Assembly (NCBI GenBank): GCA_020354025.1
Contig: CP070638.1
Location: forward strand, 2,071,150-2,115,541
Length of the DNA stretch: 44,392 nucleotides
Origin: Fidelibacterota bacterium
Lineage (GTDB): Bacteria > Fidelibacterota > Marinisomatia > SCGC-AAA003-L08 > TS1B11
Direction of reading: 5' to 3'
Positions 8,831 through 16,288 of the stretch are shown here, piece after piece. The notes under the pieces are model-generated. The model was given only the letters and a program-made list of their open reading frames with translations. It searched no databases and was not told where the DNA came from. Both the position numbers and the translations under genes were made by a program. The stretch's first letter is position 1. Each line of letters opens with the position of its first letter.

Positions 8831-8890
8831 TGTGCCGCAGGGAGATTCGAACTCCCACGTCCAAAGGGACACTGGATCCTAAATCCAGCG
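8831..8890 (-). tRNA. Truncated tRNA-Leu (UAG anticodon), 3' part only
   Basis: Read on the minus strand: anticodon arm CTGGA-TTTAGGA-TCCAG (anticodon TAG, leucine CUA), a class II variable arm GTCC-CTTT-GGAC, a T-arm GGGAG-TTCGAAT-CTCCC, then an acceptor strand near TGCGGCAC. The acceptor 5' strand and D-arm are missing upstream of the anticodon arm: the sequence there does not pair with the 3' acceptor strand. The 3' end also does not read as a clean discriminator plus CCA. This looks like a 3' tRNA fragment of the kind left at an integration site. Confidence 0.65.
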
Positions 8891-8921
8891 GCTCACGAGG
8901 AGGAATTTGGAAAATGTGCAG
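8870..8921 (+). repeat. Right 52-base imperfect direct repeat, overlapping the tRNA-Leu fragment
   Basis: Gapless partner of 7582-7633 (41/52 by hand count). Its left half covers the anticodon arm of the tRNA-Leu fragment. A pair of direct repeats of this kind, one inside a tRNA, is the layout expected for attL/attR, though no integrase is present in the interval. Confidence 0.6.
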
Positions 8922-9070
8922 TATTATTTGAGGAGCTTGTCTTTCATCAATCCCAAATTAGCACTTGGGCCAGTTTCTGGGGGGCAGGTCATTGGAACGC
9001 CTGACAAAGATTGATAGGTATCACTTTCCTAGCAGTTTAAACAACTTGTTTGACTCTATCTCTAAACTTT

Positions 9071-10255
9071 TTACCAATCCGCTTCTATGTATTTCATTTC
9101 GGTGCTTTCCGATTGGATGAATGCAGCCTGGTTCTGTTCGTCAAGAATATAGTGCTGGAGTACGGTAGCGTTTTCAAACTCCACACGATAGCGATAGCTG
9201 CGTCCCTCGTCCTCACCCTTACGATCAACGAGGATCAACGATATCAAGTCGCCGAAACGCTCCAATTCGGTCTGAATTTCCTCTTGCAGTGGAGATATTT
9301 CCCTCCACAGTTCTGAGGTGTAGTGGTCGGGATTCATAGTGCCTGCACAGGCATCCTGAATCATCGCACGGATTTGGATTTTTATTTCAGGCTCATCATC
9401 AGGTATCGGTTTGTACTGATCTAAAAGGAAGCGCTCCATATTGTAAAGAAGTGGAATTGGTTGTTGGGATAGCTGCTGATGAATTTGGGGAACGTCGTAG
9501 TAGTGCTCTCCTTGTTCGAGTTCTAGCGTCAGATTGAGCTTCGCCTCTTCGGTCCATTCCGCGAATCTGAAGAGATATATTTCACCGGTTTTCAGGTCGA
9601 ATACGTAGGAATACTTGGTCGCATTAAGGCCCTCTTGCAAACATGCGCGCAAGATGTTAAAACCGTTAGCCACTGTGGGTTCGGGTCTCTTATTCAGCAT
9701 CTTCCCAAGCGTTCGAGCTCCATAACCGAAACCCCGAGATTGGTCGGCCACTTCTACCTGTAACTCGCCATCCTTCGCCCCTATAATAACAGATGCTCCG
9801 CTTTTATCAGCCACCAGGATCTTGGCACGATAGAAACCAGGTTCCCAGTGCTCACGATAAAAGGTGATAGCATCATCAATCGTGGTACAGGTTTCGAGCA
9901 TACGTTCACTCGGATTCCCGCGAACCCTCTTCATTACCTCTGAAGATTCCCATTCTTCCATGTATCCGGCTACCCAGTCAAATGCAAGCCCTTCCGTGTT
10001 CAATCCACCTTGTGCCCAACCATCATCAAATCCGATATAAACGCATCCATAAAAACCGTCTCCGGCAGGAACGAACCAGATTCGAGTTACGGGATTGGAA
10101 TAATCCTCGTTATTACAGAAAAGGATTTGATCGGCATCTGTTAATACGAAAATAGTACAAGCATGAATTGGCAAGGGAATGGATGTAATTAATGCCACAG
10201 TGAGGCCAAATATCATCAATAGGATTCGCTTAGAAAGATGTACGTGTTGTTTCAT
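9071..10255 (-). CDS. Secreted Ntn-type acyl/choloylglycine-hydrolase-like protein
   Basis: 394 residues from ATG 10255; an in-frame GTG further upstream is possible, but only the ATG gives a clean signal peptide. Residues 1-32 end in IPLPIHA, so cleavage would expose Cys33 (CTIFVLTD). Motifs NNEDYSN and the later GLNTEGLAFDWVAGY fit N-terminal-nucleophile amide hydrolases of the penicillin V acylase / C45 group, where the exposed Cys is the nucleophile. Members cleave linear amides such as bile-salt, lactone or penicillin side chains. The substrate here cannot be told. The gene stands alone on the minus strand between repeat-rich gaps. Confidence 0.75.
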   Translation of the reverse strand: MKQHVHLSKRILLMIFGLTVALITSIPLPIHACTIFVLTDADQILFCNNEDYSNPVTRIWFVPAGDGFYGCVYIGFDDGWAQGGLNTEGLAFDWVAGYMEEWESSEVMKRVRGNPSERMLETCTTIDDAITFYREHWEPGFYRAKILVADKSGASVIIGAKDGELQVEVADQSRGFGYGARTLGKMLNKRPEPTVANGFNILRACLQEGLNATKYSYVFDLKTGEIYLFRFAEWTEEAKLNLTLELEQGEHYYDVPQIHQQLSQQPIPLLYNMERFLLDQYKPIPDDEPEIKIQIRAMIQDACAGTMNPDHYTSELWREISPLQEEIQTELERFGDLISLILVDRKGEDEGRSYRYRVEFENATVLQHYILDEQNQAAFIQSESTEMKYIEADW

Positions 10256-10359
10256 AATAGCACAATATCCCCCCCACACTTTCTTATCAATTCTCTGAAT
10301 TGAATAGGCGTGATTTGCATTACCATTGTTGAGGTGATAAGCATCTAACTTGTAGTATT

Positions 10360-10486
10360 ATTCACCACAGAACACGCGTTATGCAGCGAATATACAGCTA
10401 ATTCGGTAGGTTTTATGCTGAATAGCTCAGGAAATGCGGCAAACTACATGCGAGATTAGAAGTTAGGAGCTAAAGAGCAACTTAAT
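10360..10486 (+). repeat. 127-base dispersed element, copy 1 (second copy at 18459)
   Basis: Aligned without a single gap to 18459-18585, with about 93 of 127 positions identical by hand count and many differences being transitions. Perfect blocks include TATACAGCTA and GATTAGA. No reading frame is open through both copies on the plus strand. It fills part of the gap 10280-10731. Confidence 0.8.
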
Positions 10487-10621
10487 CCCGGCTCAGGATA
10501 GGGTTGGCGGTTAGTTTTTGACAGTCTAAAGCCTCAAGCCTCAAATCCCTGGCCGGTCCGGATTCACGGCCGGTGGGGGAGGAAGGCTTCAGGAGGGTGC
10601 GGTCATCAGCCGGGGCAATGG

Positions 10622-10660
10622 AAGTGCATCAAGATGGTGCTACTGAAGCGGGGGGCGAGC
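10622..10660 (+). repeat. Sorting-domain tail repeat (no hairpin)
   Basis: The plus strand reads K-C-I-K-M-V-L-L-K in frame, closely matching the KSIKMLLLK end of the intact sorting-domain protein encoded at 16289-17773, followed by the G-rich GCGGGGGGCGAG shared with other copies. No upstream domain is present. Confidence 0.7.
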
Positions 10661-10882
10661 CAATCCCCACCTGTGCAATTAATTGCAGCTTCCCGCGATT
10701 TTCTAATGTGTCAAAGCAACCAGCTGCGTCCTCAGGGATTCTCTTTAATCAGGCCGGGTGTTCCGGGGCGCATGCGCTGGATTACGGGGTTGGTGGGATT
10801 AAGTGTCTCACGGAACGGTCCGGGGCCGGGGATGTGGAGGAAGAGGTGGCCGCGGCGGTCGCTCTCACCGCAGAAGACGGTG
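10622..10882. repeat. Segmental duplication, acceptor copy
   Basis: This stretch of about 260 bases is nearly the same as 12568-12831. It carries the sorting-tail repeat, the CCCACCTGTGCAAT block and the last 50 codons (minus strand) of the neighbouring propeller gene. Its right boundary falls inside a shared GACGGTGCCGTCG, where similarity to the donor ends. Confidence 0.85.
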
Positions 10883-11097
10883 CCGTCGAGGCCGACTTTC
10901 CCTATTGAGCCTACTCCATCATTCTGCAAAGGATTGCCATCAACATTAGATAAATATAAAAACTGGCCTCCAGGTTCGAAGACAACGGCTTCAGGGAATT
11001 TTAGTACTGCGTCGGTTCGCCAGATCTCAACCAGAGAATGCTATGCATACAAATTCGCATTTAAGATTATGGCTGCAGTTAATAACAGCCTTTTCAT
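10732..11097 (-). pseudogene. Chimeric pseudogene: SMP-30/gluconolactonase-like start joined to propeller 3' end, with internal stop
   Basis: From ATG 11097 (good GGGGAGGG Shine-Dalgarno) the frame reads a signal peptide MKRLLLTAAIILNANLYA, then a TAG, then HSLVEIWRTDAVLKFPEAVVF and YLSNVDGNPLQNDGVGSIGK, typical of SMP-30/NHL-type secreted propellers. At VGLDGT it switches, still in frame, to the C-terminal 50 residues of the 12677-14050 protein (VFCGESDRRGHLFLHIPGPG to the end). The stop sits where Q (CAG) often follows the signal peptidase site, so one C-to-T change explains it. The original body, probably about 250 residues, is gone. It lies 67 bases after the PQQ-like gene in the same direction. 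Confidence 0.8.
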
Positions 11098-11164
11098 GAT
11101 GAACCCTCCCCTATAACTATTTTTATTTTATAGATCATGAATCCATATCAGTTGGTAACAAGTG

Positions 11165-12463
11165 TCAGTTAGCGACTTTAACACACATCATCCGTCTTTG
11201 ATCCCGGATCAGAAGCTTGCCGTCGGCAAGTGCTATCGGCGCCCAGTTTTGACCCCTTTCAAGCAACTCTGATGATGCAATCGACTTGAATTCAGATGGA
11301 TCAGGTTCAATCAGATACAAAGTCGTAGCTCCATCGGTAGCCAGAATCAGGTTCCCGACCAGGATCATGCTGCCTTTATCAAAAGAAGGTGAACGCATTG
11401 TTTTCCACATTACCTCTCCATCCATATTCATACATACCAAGCCATCGCGGCGGTTATTGGTCGAGAATTGACCATAGAAATAACCGTTATATAATATCGG
11501 AGGTTTCGTGTGTTCTCCGAAATTGTTGTGCTTAAAAAGTTCTGTAACTCCGTAACTCCCGTCAGATTTCTTATCAACCTTTATCATTACCACGCCAAGA
11601 TCATAGCCCCCTGCGACAATAATTCTTCCATCGCCGACATCAAAAGCCGGGGCTATCTGAATCACATTCTGCCAGTTATTGTATTCCCAGAGAATTTCCC
11701 CTGTTTTTGGTAAAAGCCCGATTATCCTGCCAGGGGATGCATTAATATCCCTGTGCATAAAGGTATTCGTGGATGAAAATGCCATTACAATATGATCCTC
11801 TCCTGCAATCTTTGCAACAGACGGGCTGGCATAAGTTTCATTTCCGAAAGCTTCTGTCTCCCATATGATGTCTCCAGTCAGTTTGTTATAGGCAACCAGT
11901 CCGGCGTAGGGATCCTTTGAATAAGATACGATAAGCAAGTCGCCGTATATAAGCGGACATTGGGATATCGCCCATACAGGTATTCTGGTTCCACCGAAAT
12001 CTTTCATGATGTTCTTGTTCCAGATGGGTTTGTGTGTGTTGATGTCAATGCAGTACAGGTCTCCGTAGGGGCCGCAAGAATAAACATAATCACCATCGAC
12101 AGTCGGTACACTTCGCGAGCCGGGATATTGAACAGACCCGGGAGCGTCATAATCAAAATTCCAGAGTTCTTCACCGTTGGATAAATCAAAACACCGCAGG
12201 TTGTCGCCAACCTCGTCATCCCTGTCCAGCAGATAAATCTTGCCGTCTTTGACAACCGGTCCGCCAAAACCATTGTTAACGGAGACAGTCCATAACACTT
12301 CCGGACCACCTTCAGGCCAGCTGCGCAGAAGCCCAGTTTGCGGGGAGGTACCGTCCCGGTTGGGGCCCAGATACTGCGGCCAGTCCTGAGCGAATATGGA
12401 TACGGTGCAGAAGATTAAAATGCCCATCATGAGCAATCTGTTAAAATTATTTCTGTTTTTCAT
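11165..12463 (-). CDS. Secreted PQQ-like beta-propeller protein
   Basis: 432 residues; signal peptide 1-25 ending SIFAQ. The mature start DWPQYLGPNRDGTSPQTGLL is the usual opening of secreted outer-membrane-type PQQ-like propellers. Repeats with GEELWNF, KPIWNK, DIIWETEA, GEILWEY and GEVMWKT mark about five to seven blades, the W-containing docking motifs of BamB/PQQ-like folds. No clear PQQ-binding or dehydrogenase active-site residues are evident, so an enzyme role is not supported; a scaffold or binding role is as likely. GGAAGG precedes ATG 12463. It lies downstream of two further propeller genes on the same strand and may be co-transcribed. Confidence 0.8.
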   Translation of the reverse strand: MKNRNNFNRLLMMGILIFCTVSIFAQDWPQYLGPNRDGTSPQTGLLRSWPEGGPEVLWTVSVNNGFGGPVVKDGKIYLLDRDDEVGDNLRCFDLSNGEELWNFDYDAPGSVQYPGSRSVPTVDGDYVYSCGPYGDLYCIDINTHKPIWNKNIMKDFGGTRIPVWAISQCPLIYGDLLIVSYSKDPYAGLVAYNKLTGDIIWETEAFGNETYASPSVAKIAGEDHIVMAFSSTNTFMHRDINASPGRIIGLLPKTGEILWEYNNWQNVIQIAPAFDVGDGRIIVAGGYDLGVVMIKVDKKSDGSYGVTELFKHNNFGEHTKPPILYNGYFYGQFSTNNRRDGLVCMNMDGEVMWKTMRSPSFDKGSMILVGNLILATDGATTLYLIEPDPSEFKSIASSELLERGQNWAPIALADGKLLIRDQRRMMCVKVAN

Positions 12464-12567
12464 TTGACCTTCCGATCCTTATTAAGTATTGTGAAAGTTA
12501 GAATCTTGACTATTAGTAAGTCCATCCCTGCATCCATATTGCACCACTTGTGACTCTATGGTATACA

Positions 12568-12600
12568 GAGTCCATCAAGATTATGCTTCTGAAGTAGGGG
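12568..12600 (+). repeat. Sorting-domain tail repeat with intact stop
   Basis: The plus strand reads E-S-I-K-I-M-L-L-K-stop in frame, an exact-looking sorting-domain C-terminus with no domain before it. It lies between two minus-strand genes, so it is not the end of any gene here. Confidence 0.7.
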
Positions 12601-12831
12601 CGAGCTAATCCCTACCTGTGCAATAAAGTGCAGCTTCTAGCGATTATTGAATATGTCCAAGCAACCAGCTGCGCCCTCAGGGATTCTCTTTAATCAGGCC
12701 GGGTGTTCCGGGGCGCATGCGCTGGATTACGGGGTTGGTGGGGTTAAGTGTCTCACGGAACGGCCCGGGGCCGGGGATGTGGAGGAATAGGTGGCCGCGG
12801 CGGTCGCTCTCACCGCAGAAGACGGTGCCGT
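12568..12831. repeat. Segmental duplication, donor copy
   Basis: Matches 10622-10882. It spans the sorting-tail repeat, the CCTACCTGTGCAAT block and the 3' end of the propeller gene (12677 upward). The intact gene lies on this side, so this is the likely donor. Confidence 0.8.
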
Positions 12832-14050
12832 CGGGGCCGATGGCCATGGCGTCGAACTGATAGGCGCGCCAGGAGTAATACGGGCTACGGTCGACGGCGA
12901 AGGGGCCGAGTTCCTGGAAGCCTTCCCGGCCGGTCAGATCGTAAGTGTGGAGCTTGCAGATACGTTCGAACTCACCGGTGATCATATAGATCTTCTGGTC
13001 CTTGCCAACTTTCATCGCGCGCATGCGGCGCATTACGCGCGGTTTGCCAATGACAACGGTCTGTTCGTTCTCGAGGTCGAGGCGGACCAGGTAGCCGTCG
13101 CTGGTGCCGGCGTATAGGCTGCCGCTGGCGTCGGTGTCGAAGCACTCGACTACCGGGTAGTCGAAGGCCTTGGTGCCTTCCCAGTATTCGCCAGGGAGAT
13201 GCATCCAGGTCAGTTCGAATTTCTTAGCGCCGGGACGCCAGCGGATGATGATGCCCTGATCGCCGGAGGTGTAGACGGCACCGGTCCCGGGATCGCAATA
13301 GAGGGCACGGGGGACCGCACGCCAGTGGCGCTCGGGGCCGCTGTATACCTTGTGGGTGAGGATCTCACCGAGGTCGGTCGTCCGGCGGGTCCTAAGGTCG
13401 AAGATGAAGAAATGGGCGTCAGGGTAGGTCAGGCCGTAGATCTTCGTTCTGTCAGGATTGAAGGTAATGGCGTAGACCGTATTGTTGGGGACGGGAATAC
13501 CGAGATCCTTAAGCGGAGAGGGGTCATCGGGGGTGTAGCGCCGGGTGTCGCCGGTTTCAGGGTCGTAGCGGTAGATGTGGCCGCCGGGGTAGTCTTCATA
13601 AGGCTTTTTAATGTCCTGCCAGAGCTGCCTGCTGGCACCTTCGTACTCAATCGGGAAGTCGCGGGTCAGCTTAAGCGGGGCGAGCATGTTGCTGCCGGTG
13701 CCGATGTAAATGGCGCCGTCGTTGCCTTCGAGGAGACAGTGATAGACGCCGGTGGCGCTGGCAATCCTGCCGAGCGGGCGGACCTTGTTGATGTACCGGT
13801 TATAGAAGAAGAGGTACGACTGGGTCTTACCGCTGGTAGCGCCGTAGATGAAGCCGTTGGAATGGGCGAGCAGGGCAGTAATACGGCTGTTGTCGGCGGG
13901 AATGAGGTTCTGGTCAGGGTAGCCCAGGTCGCGGTAATCCAGGCGGTGGGTATCGAAGTGCGGATTGACCCACTGCTGGGCATACGGGCGGTCAATCAAT
14001 ATGACGGAGAGAATGAAGAAGGCAAACAGAACAGGATTCCTTTTCATCAT
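12677..14050 (-). CDS. Secreted beta-propeller protein (NHL/kelch-like), copy A
   Basis: 457 residues; signal peptide 1-24 (MMKRNPVLFAFFILSVILIDRPYA). The mature protein is a series of short blades with GHIYRYDPETGDTRRYTP, HFFIFDLRTRRTTDLG, IIIRWRPGAKKF and YLVRLDLENEQTVVIG, as in secreted YncE/NHL-like propellers. No catalytic motif is recognised. The start is set by GGAGG four bases before ATG 14050. It is 42 bases downstream of the related 468-residue gene and upstream of the PQQ-like gene, so a three-gene operon is likely. Its last 50 codons were copied into the pseudogene at 10732. Confidence 0.75.
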   Translation of the reverse strand: MMKRNPVLFAFFILSVILIDRPYAQQWVNPHFDTHRLDYRDLGYPDQNLIPADNSRITALLAHSNGFIYGATSGKTQSYLFFYNRYINKVRPLGRIASATGVYHCLLEGNDGAIYIGTGSNMLAPLKLTRDFPIEYEGASRQLWQDIKKPYEDYPGGHIYRYDPETGDTRRYTPDDPSPLKDLGIPVPNNTVYAITFNPDRTKIYGLTYPDAHFFIFDLRTRRTTDLGEILTHKVYSGPERHWRAVPRALYCDPGTGAVYTSGDQGIIIRWRPGAKKFELTWMHLPGEYWEGTKAFDYPVVECFDTDASGSLYAGTSDGYLVRLDLENEQTVVIGKPRVMRRMRAMKVGKDQKIYMITGEFERICKLHTYDLTGREGFQELGPFAVDRSPYYSWRAYQFDAMAIGPDGTVFCGESDRRGHLFLHIPGPGPFRETLNPTNPVIQRMRPGTPGLIKENP

Positions 14051-14092
14051 CGGACCTCCAGAAAGTGTTCAAGATCAAGCATAAAAATATTA

Positions 14093-15499
14093 TCATTTAG
14101 CAGGGTCATAACAACCGAGGCCCATGCTGTAGGGGAACTTATTCCGGATCTTACGGGCGACATAGCCGGGATCGGATTCTTCAAAGGCGCCGACGAACCA
14201 GATACGGCCCTGACGGTCAGTTTCGGCACCGCCCATGCCGTAGGCCCAGCGCCCATCGTCGGCGCGCAACAGACCGATGTCCCGGCGCTCGCCGGTCTCC
14301 AGGTCGTAGCTGATCATGAAGGACAGGGGTGGCATTTGATCGCCGGAAAGGGCGCTGCCCCGGGCCTTCTTTGGTGAAACCCTGCCGAAGTCGGGATTGA
14401 CAGCAGCGTAATCGAAGTCGCCGGAGATGACGGGGATGTAATAGATCTTGCGTTCGGTCTGGGAGATGGTCATAGCCAGCGTGGCGTGGGGGACCTCAGA
14501 GGGATCGCCGCCGCGATACATTGGTGCGGACACCTGTGTGAGCACGTCGATGTTACCAGTATGGCTGTCGTGGACGTCGTAGCGAAAGAGCATGTTGCTG
14601 CCGCCGACGATGCCATAGGCGCAGCGAGTGACGGGGTCCCACTCAATGATGCGCCACTGAGACCGGCGGTCGAGCATGGGATTGGTAGCGTTGCGTGAGC
14701 CAAGAGCGACGGGCAGGCGCAGGAGTTTTAGGTCGAAGATGCGATCCTGTTCGGGGTTGTAGCGCCAGAGGCGGCCTGGTGGGTAGCTGCCATGAACGCG
14801 GCCCAGGTCGTCGAGGAAGATGGTGCGGCAGATATCCCAGTCATCGACGCGGCCCAGGTCTTCGGTCCAATCTTCATCGATATAATATTTATATAAATGA
14901 CCATCCTCAGCGAGACCGTAAATCAGACGGCGTTGCTTATCCATGCACTGGCCGAGCAGTCCCCAGAAGCTGTTGATCCGGCTGAGGGGGGTGACCTCAC
15001 CGGTTTCCATGCTGATGCGGAACCACCAGGGGCCCCGGTAGCTGGAGGCGTCAATGCGGGGTGGGCCGTTGTCCTCGCACAAGGAGCCGAAATAGATATA
15101 GCCGTCAAGCTCCTGCATCTGGACGTGGATCTTGCCATTGGTCCAGATGCCCTTGCCGCGCTCACCGAGGAGGACGGTGAGGTTAGCCAGGTGGCGCATC
15201 TGTTCTTTCTCAATATCAAACTCGTATACATTAGCGGCGTCGCCGTGGGTGCAAAGGCCGATATAAATCCTGTTGTTGGAGGCGATATACATGCCACTCC
15301 ACATCTGGGCGTCCTTGTCGACATTGCTGAAGTTCCAGTGGCGGATGGGAACGGTTTTAAGCTGGATACGGTCGATCTGTCCTGCGGCAACGGTGGGGGC
15401 GACCAGCCCCCAGAGTGCCAGAAAGAGCACCAGCTTAAATAGCCAAGATATTTCCGAGGAATTGGATTGTTTATCCAAGAAATCGAATCGGTTTTTCAT
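14093..15499 (-). CDS. Secreted beta-propeller protein, copy B (first gene of the operon)
   Basis: 468 residues with an N-terminal membrane/signal segment around residues 17-38 (SWLFKLVLFLALWGLVAPTV) and blades such as ANVYEFDIEKEQMRHLANL, GHLYKYYIDEDWTEDLG, GRLWRYNPEQDRIFDL and MISYDLETGERRDIG. The overall design resembles copy A, so I regard them as distant paralogues. The unusually long polar N-terminus before the signal segment could mean a membrane-anchored form. GAGGAAG precedes ATG 15499. Function unknown; the repeated 'state from data' style blades suggest ligand or polysaccharide binding, without direct proof. Confidence 0.72.
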   Translation of the reverse strand: MKNRFDFLDKQSNSSEISWLFKLVLFLALWGLVAPTVAAGQIDRIQLKTVPIRHWNFSNVDKDAQMWSGMYIASNNRIYIGLCTHGDAANVYEFDIEKEQMRHLANLTVLLGERGKGIWTNGKIHVQMQELDGYIYFGSLCEDNGPPRIDASSYRGPWWFRISMETGEVTPLSRINSFWGLLGQCMDKQRRLIYGLAEDGHLYKYYIDEDWTEDLGRVDDWDICRTIFLDDLGRVHGSYPPGRLWRYNPEQDRIFDLKLLRLPVALGSRNATNPMLDRRSQWRIIEWDPVTRCAYGIVGGSNMLFRYDVHDSHTGNIDVLTQVSAPMYRGGDPSEVPHATLAMTISQTERKIYYIPVISGDFDYAAVNPDFGRVSPKKARGSALSGDQMPPLSFMISYDLETGERRDIGLLRADDGRWAYGMGGAETDRQGRIWFVGAFEESDPGYVARKIRNKFPYSMGLGCYDPAK

Positions 15500-15857
15500 A
15501 ATATGTTCTTCCTCACCAGCTTATTACGGTCTTCTTTACGGAGGTCTGTACAATACTATTCAGACGGCACATACTGCCCGTCATAGTTGCGTCAGGGTAG
15601 TTCTGGACCTCTTACAGGATTCCCAGCAGCATGTAAGTCTTCAGAGCCATATAGACACCTGGGGCATAAAACTATGAGAGACATTCCGCGTTTCCAAGGT
15701 TTAATTCACGCCTCGTCTGAAGAGTCTTCTACTGGATTATTTCACACCGATCCAAGACCTGCTGACCTCGTCCTTCACATATATCCACCGGCTTCAGGTC
15801 CTTCAACGATTCAGGGGATAGTACGCGGTTCGAGTGCACCTCGAACCTGTGTTTTCC

Positions 15858-15925
15858 CCCGGGCATATACATTGCCCGGCTGGTGATCCCGCCACTGGCC
15901 CCGCCGATGACGGGACTTAGGACGG
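15858..15925 (+). repeat. Degraded sorting-domain fragment joined to GC-rich palindromes
   Basis: The plus strand reads P-G-I-Y-I-A-R-L-V-I-P-P, matching the SGVYIARLVTP segment of the intact sorting domain at 17690-17735. Where the KSIKMLLLK tail should follow, it runs into CCCGCC/GGCGGG-type palindromes. Confidence 0.65.
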
Positions 15926-16023
15926 GACTTTAGGCGGGACAAAGAGCCACCGCCGTGTGCGGAGCTGGTTGCGGGATTCAATTTGCCTAATGATGGCCAC
16001 TCCTGACGCGTTTCCTCGAGAAA

Positions 16024-16056
16024 AATCCCCACCTGTGCAATTAAGTGTAGCTTCAT
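16024..16056 (+). repeat. CCCACCTGTGCAATTAAGTG block, third copy
   Basis: Shared with 10661-10692 and 12606-12635, where it follows the sorting-tail repeat. Here it stands alone, so it is a separable module of the intergenic mosaic. Confidence 0.7.
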
Positions 16057-16085
16057 GAGACTTTACCTAATAAGCTTGCAGCTTT

Positions 16086-16104
16086 ACAAAGTGTAATGTA
16101 CTTT
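16086..16104. promoter_or_regulatory. Inverted repeat CAAAGT-N7-ACTTTG
   Basis: A perfect six-base inverted repeat with a seven-base spacer, seven bases before the larger palindrome at 16111 and about 190 bases upstream of the beta-helix gene. It could be an operator; no regulator can be assigned. Confidence 0.35.
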
Positions 16105-16110
16105 GCGCTG

Positions 16111-16132
16111 GAAGCCTTCACGTGAAGGCTTC
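16111..16132. promoter_or_regulatory. Perfect 22-base palindrome GAAGCCTTCAC-GTGAAGGCTTC
   Basis: Both halves are exact reverse complements with no spacer. It could be a dimeric repressor site or form a hairpin in RNA. It has no T-run, so a terminator is less likely. Confidence 0.45.
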
Positions 16133-16288
16133 AGAGCTTATTGATAGATTGCAGTGCCACCGAGACACTGGTCATAGTCCTACCTGAGTAATCCAGCTTC
16201 GCATCTGCAATTATCTGGACTTCCTGACAAGTGCCGGGGGTAGTAGTAGGCACTTCTACCAGGGCAGAGATTACGGGGGGACAATATA

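Larger units (their letters stand above)
15500..16288. other. Repeat-rich gap before the beta-helix gene
   Basis: No convincing gene. It holds a degraded sorting-domain fragment with palindromes (15858-15925), the CCCACCTGTGCAAT block (16024-16056), and two clean inverted repeats (16086-16104 and 16111-16132) upstream of the beta-helix gene. Confidence 0.6.

Noticed and set aside
8637-8882. 81-codon plus-strand ORF with repeated AYGGIKPAKGGINPAKGG
   Set aside because: The repeats are a translation of the CCCGCC/GGCGGG palindromes, and the end runs into the tRNA fragment.
8891-8920. Possible second tRNA 5' half (GAGGAGGAATTTGG resembles a tRNA-Leu D-arm) on the plus strand
   Set aside because: The match is partial, orientation is opposite to the tRNA-Leu 3' part and no pairing acceptor follows, so it is probably chance or decayed beyond use.
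13199-14377. Long plus-strand open frame (392 codons) opposite the propeller genes
   Set aside because: It is antisense to two well-supported secreted propeller genes, has a biased V/A/G/E composition typical of a shadow frame and no domain. The same holds for the plus-strand frames at 14897-15442, 31501-32109 and 32551-33321.
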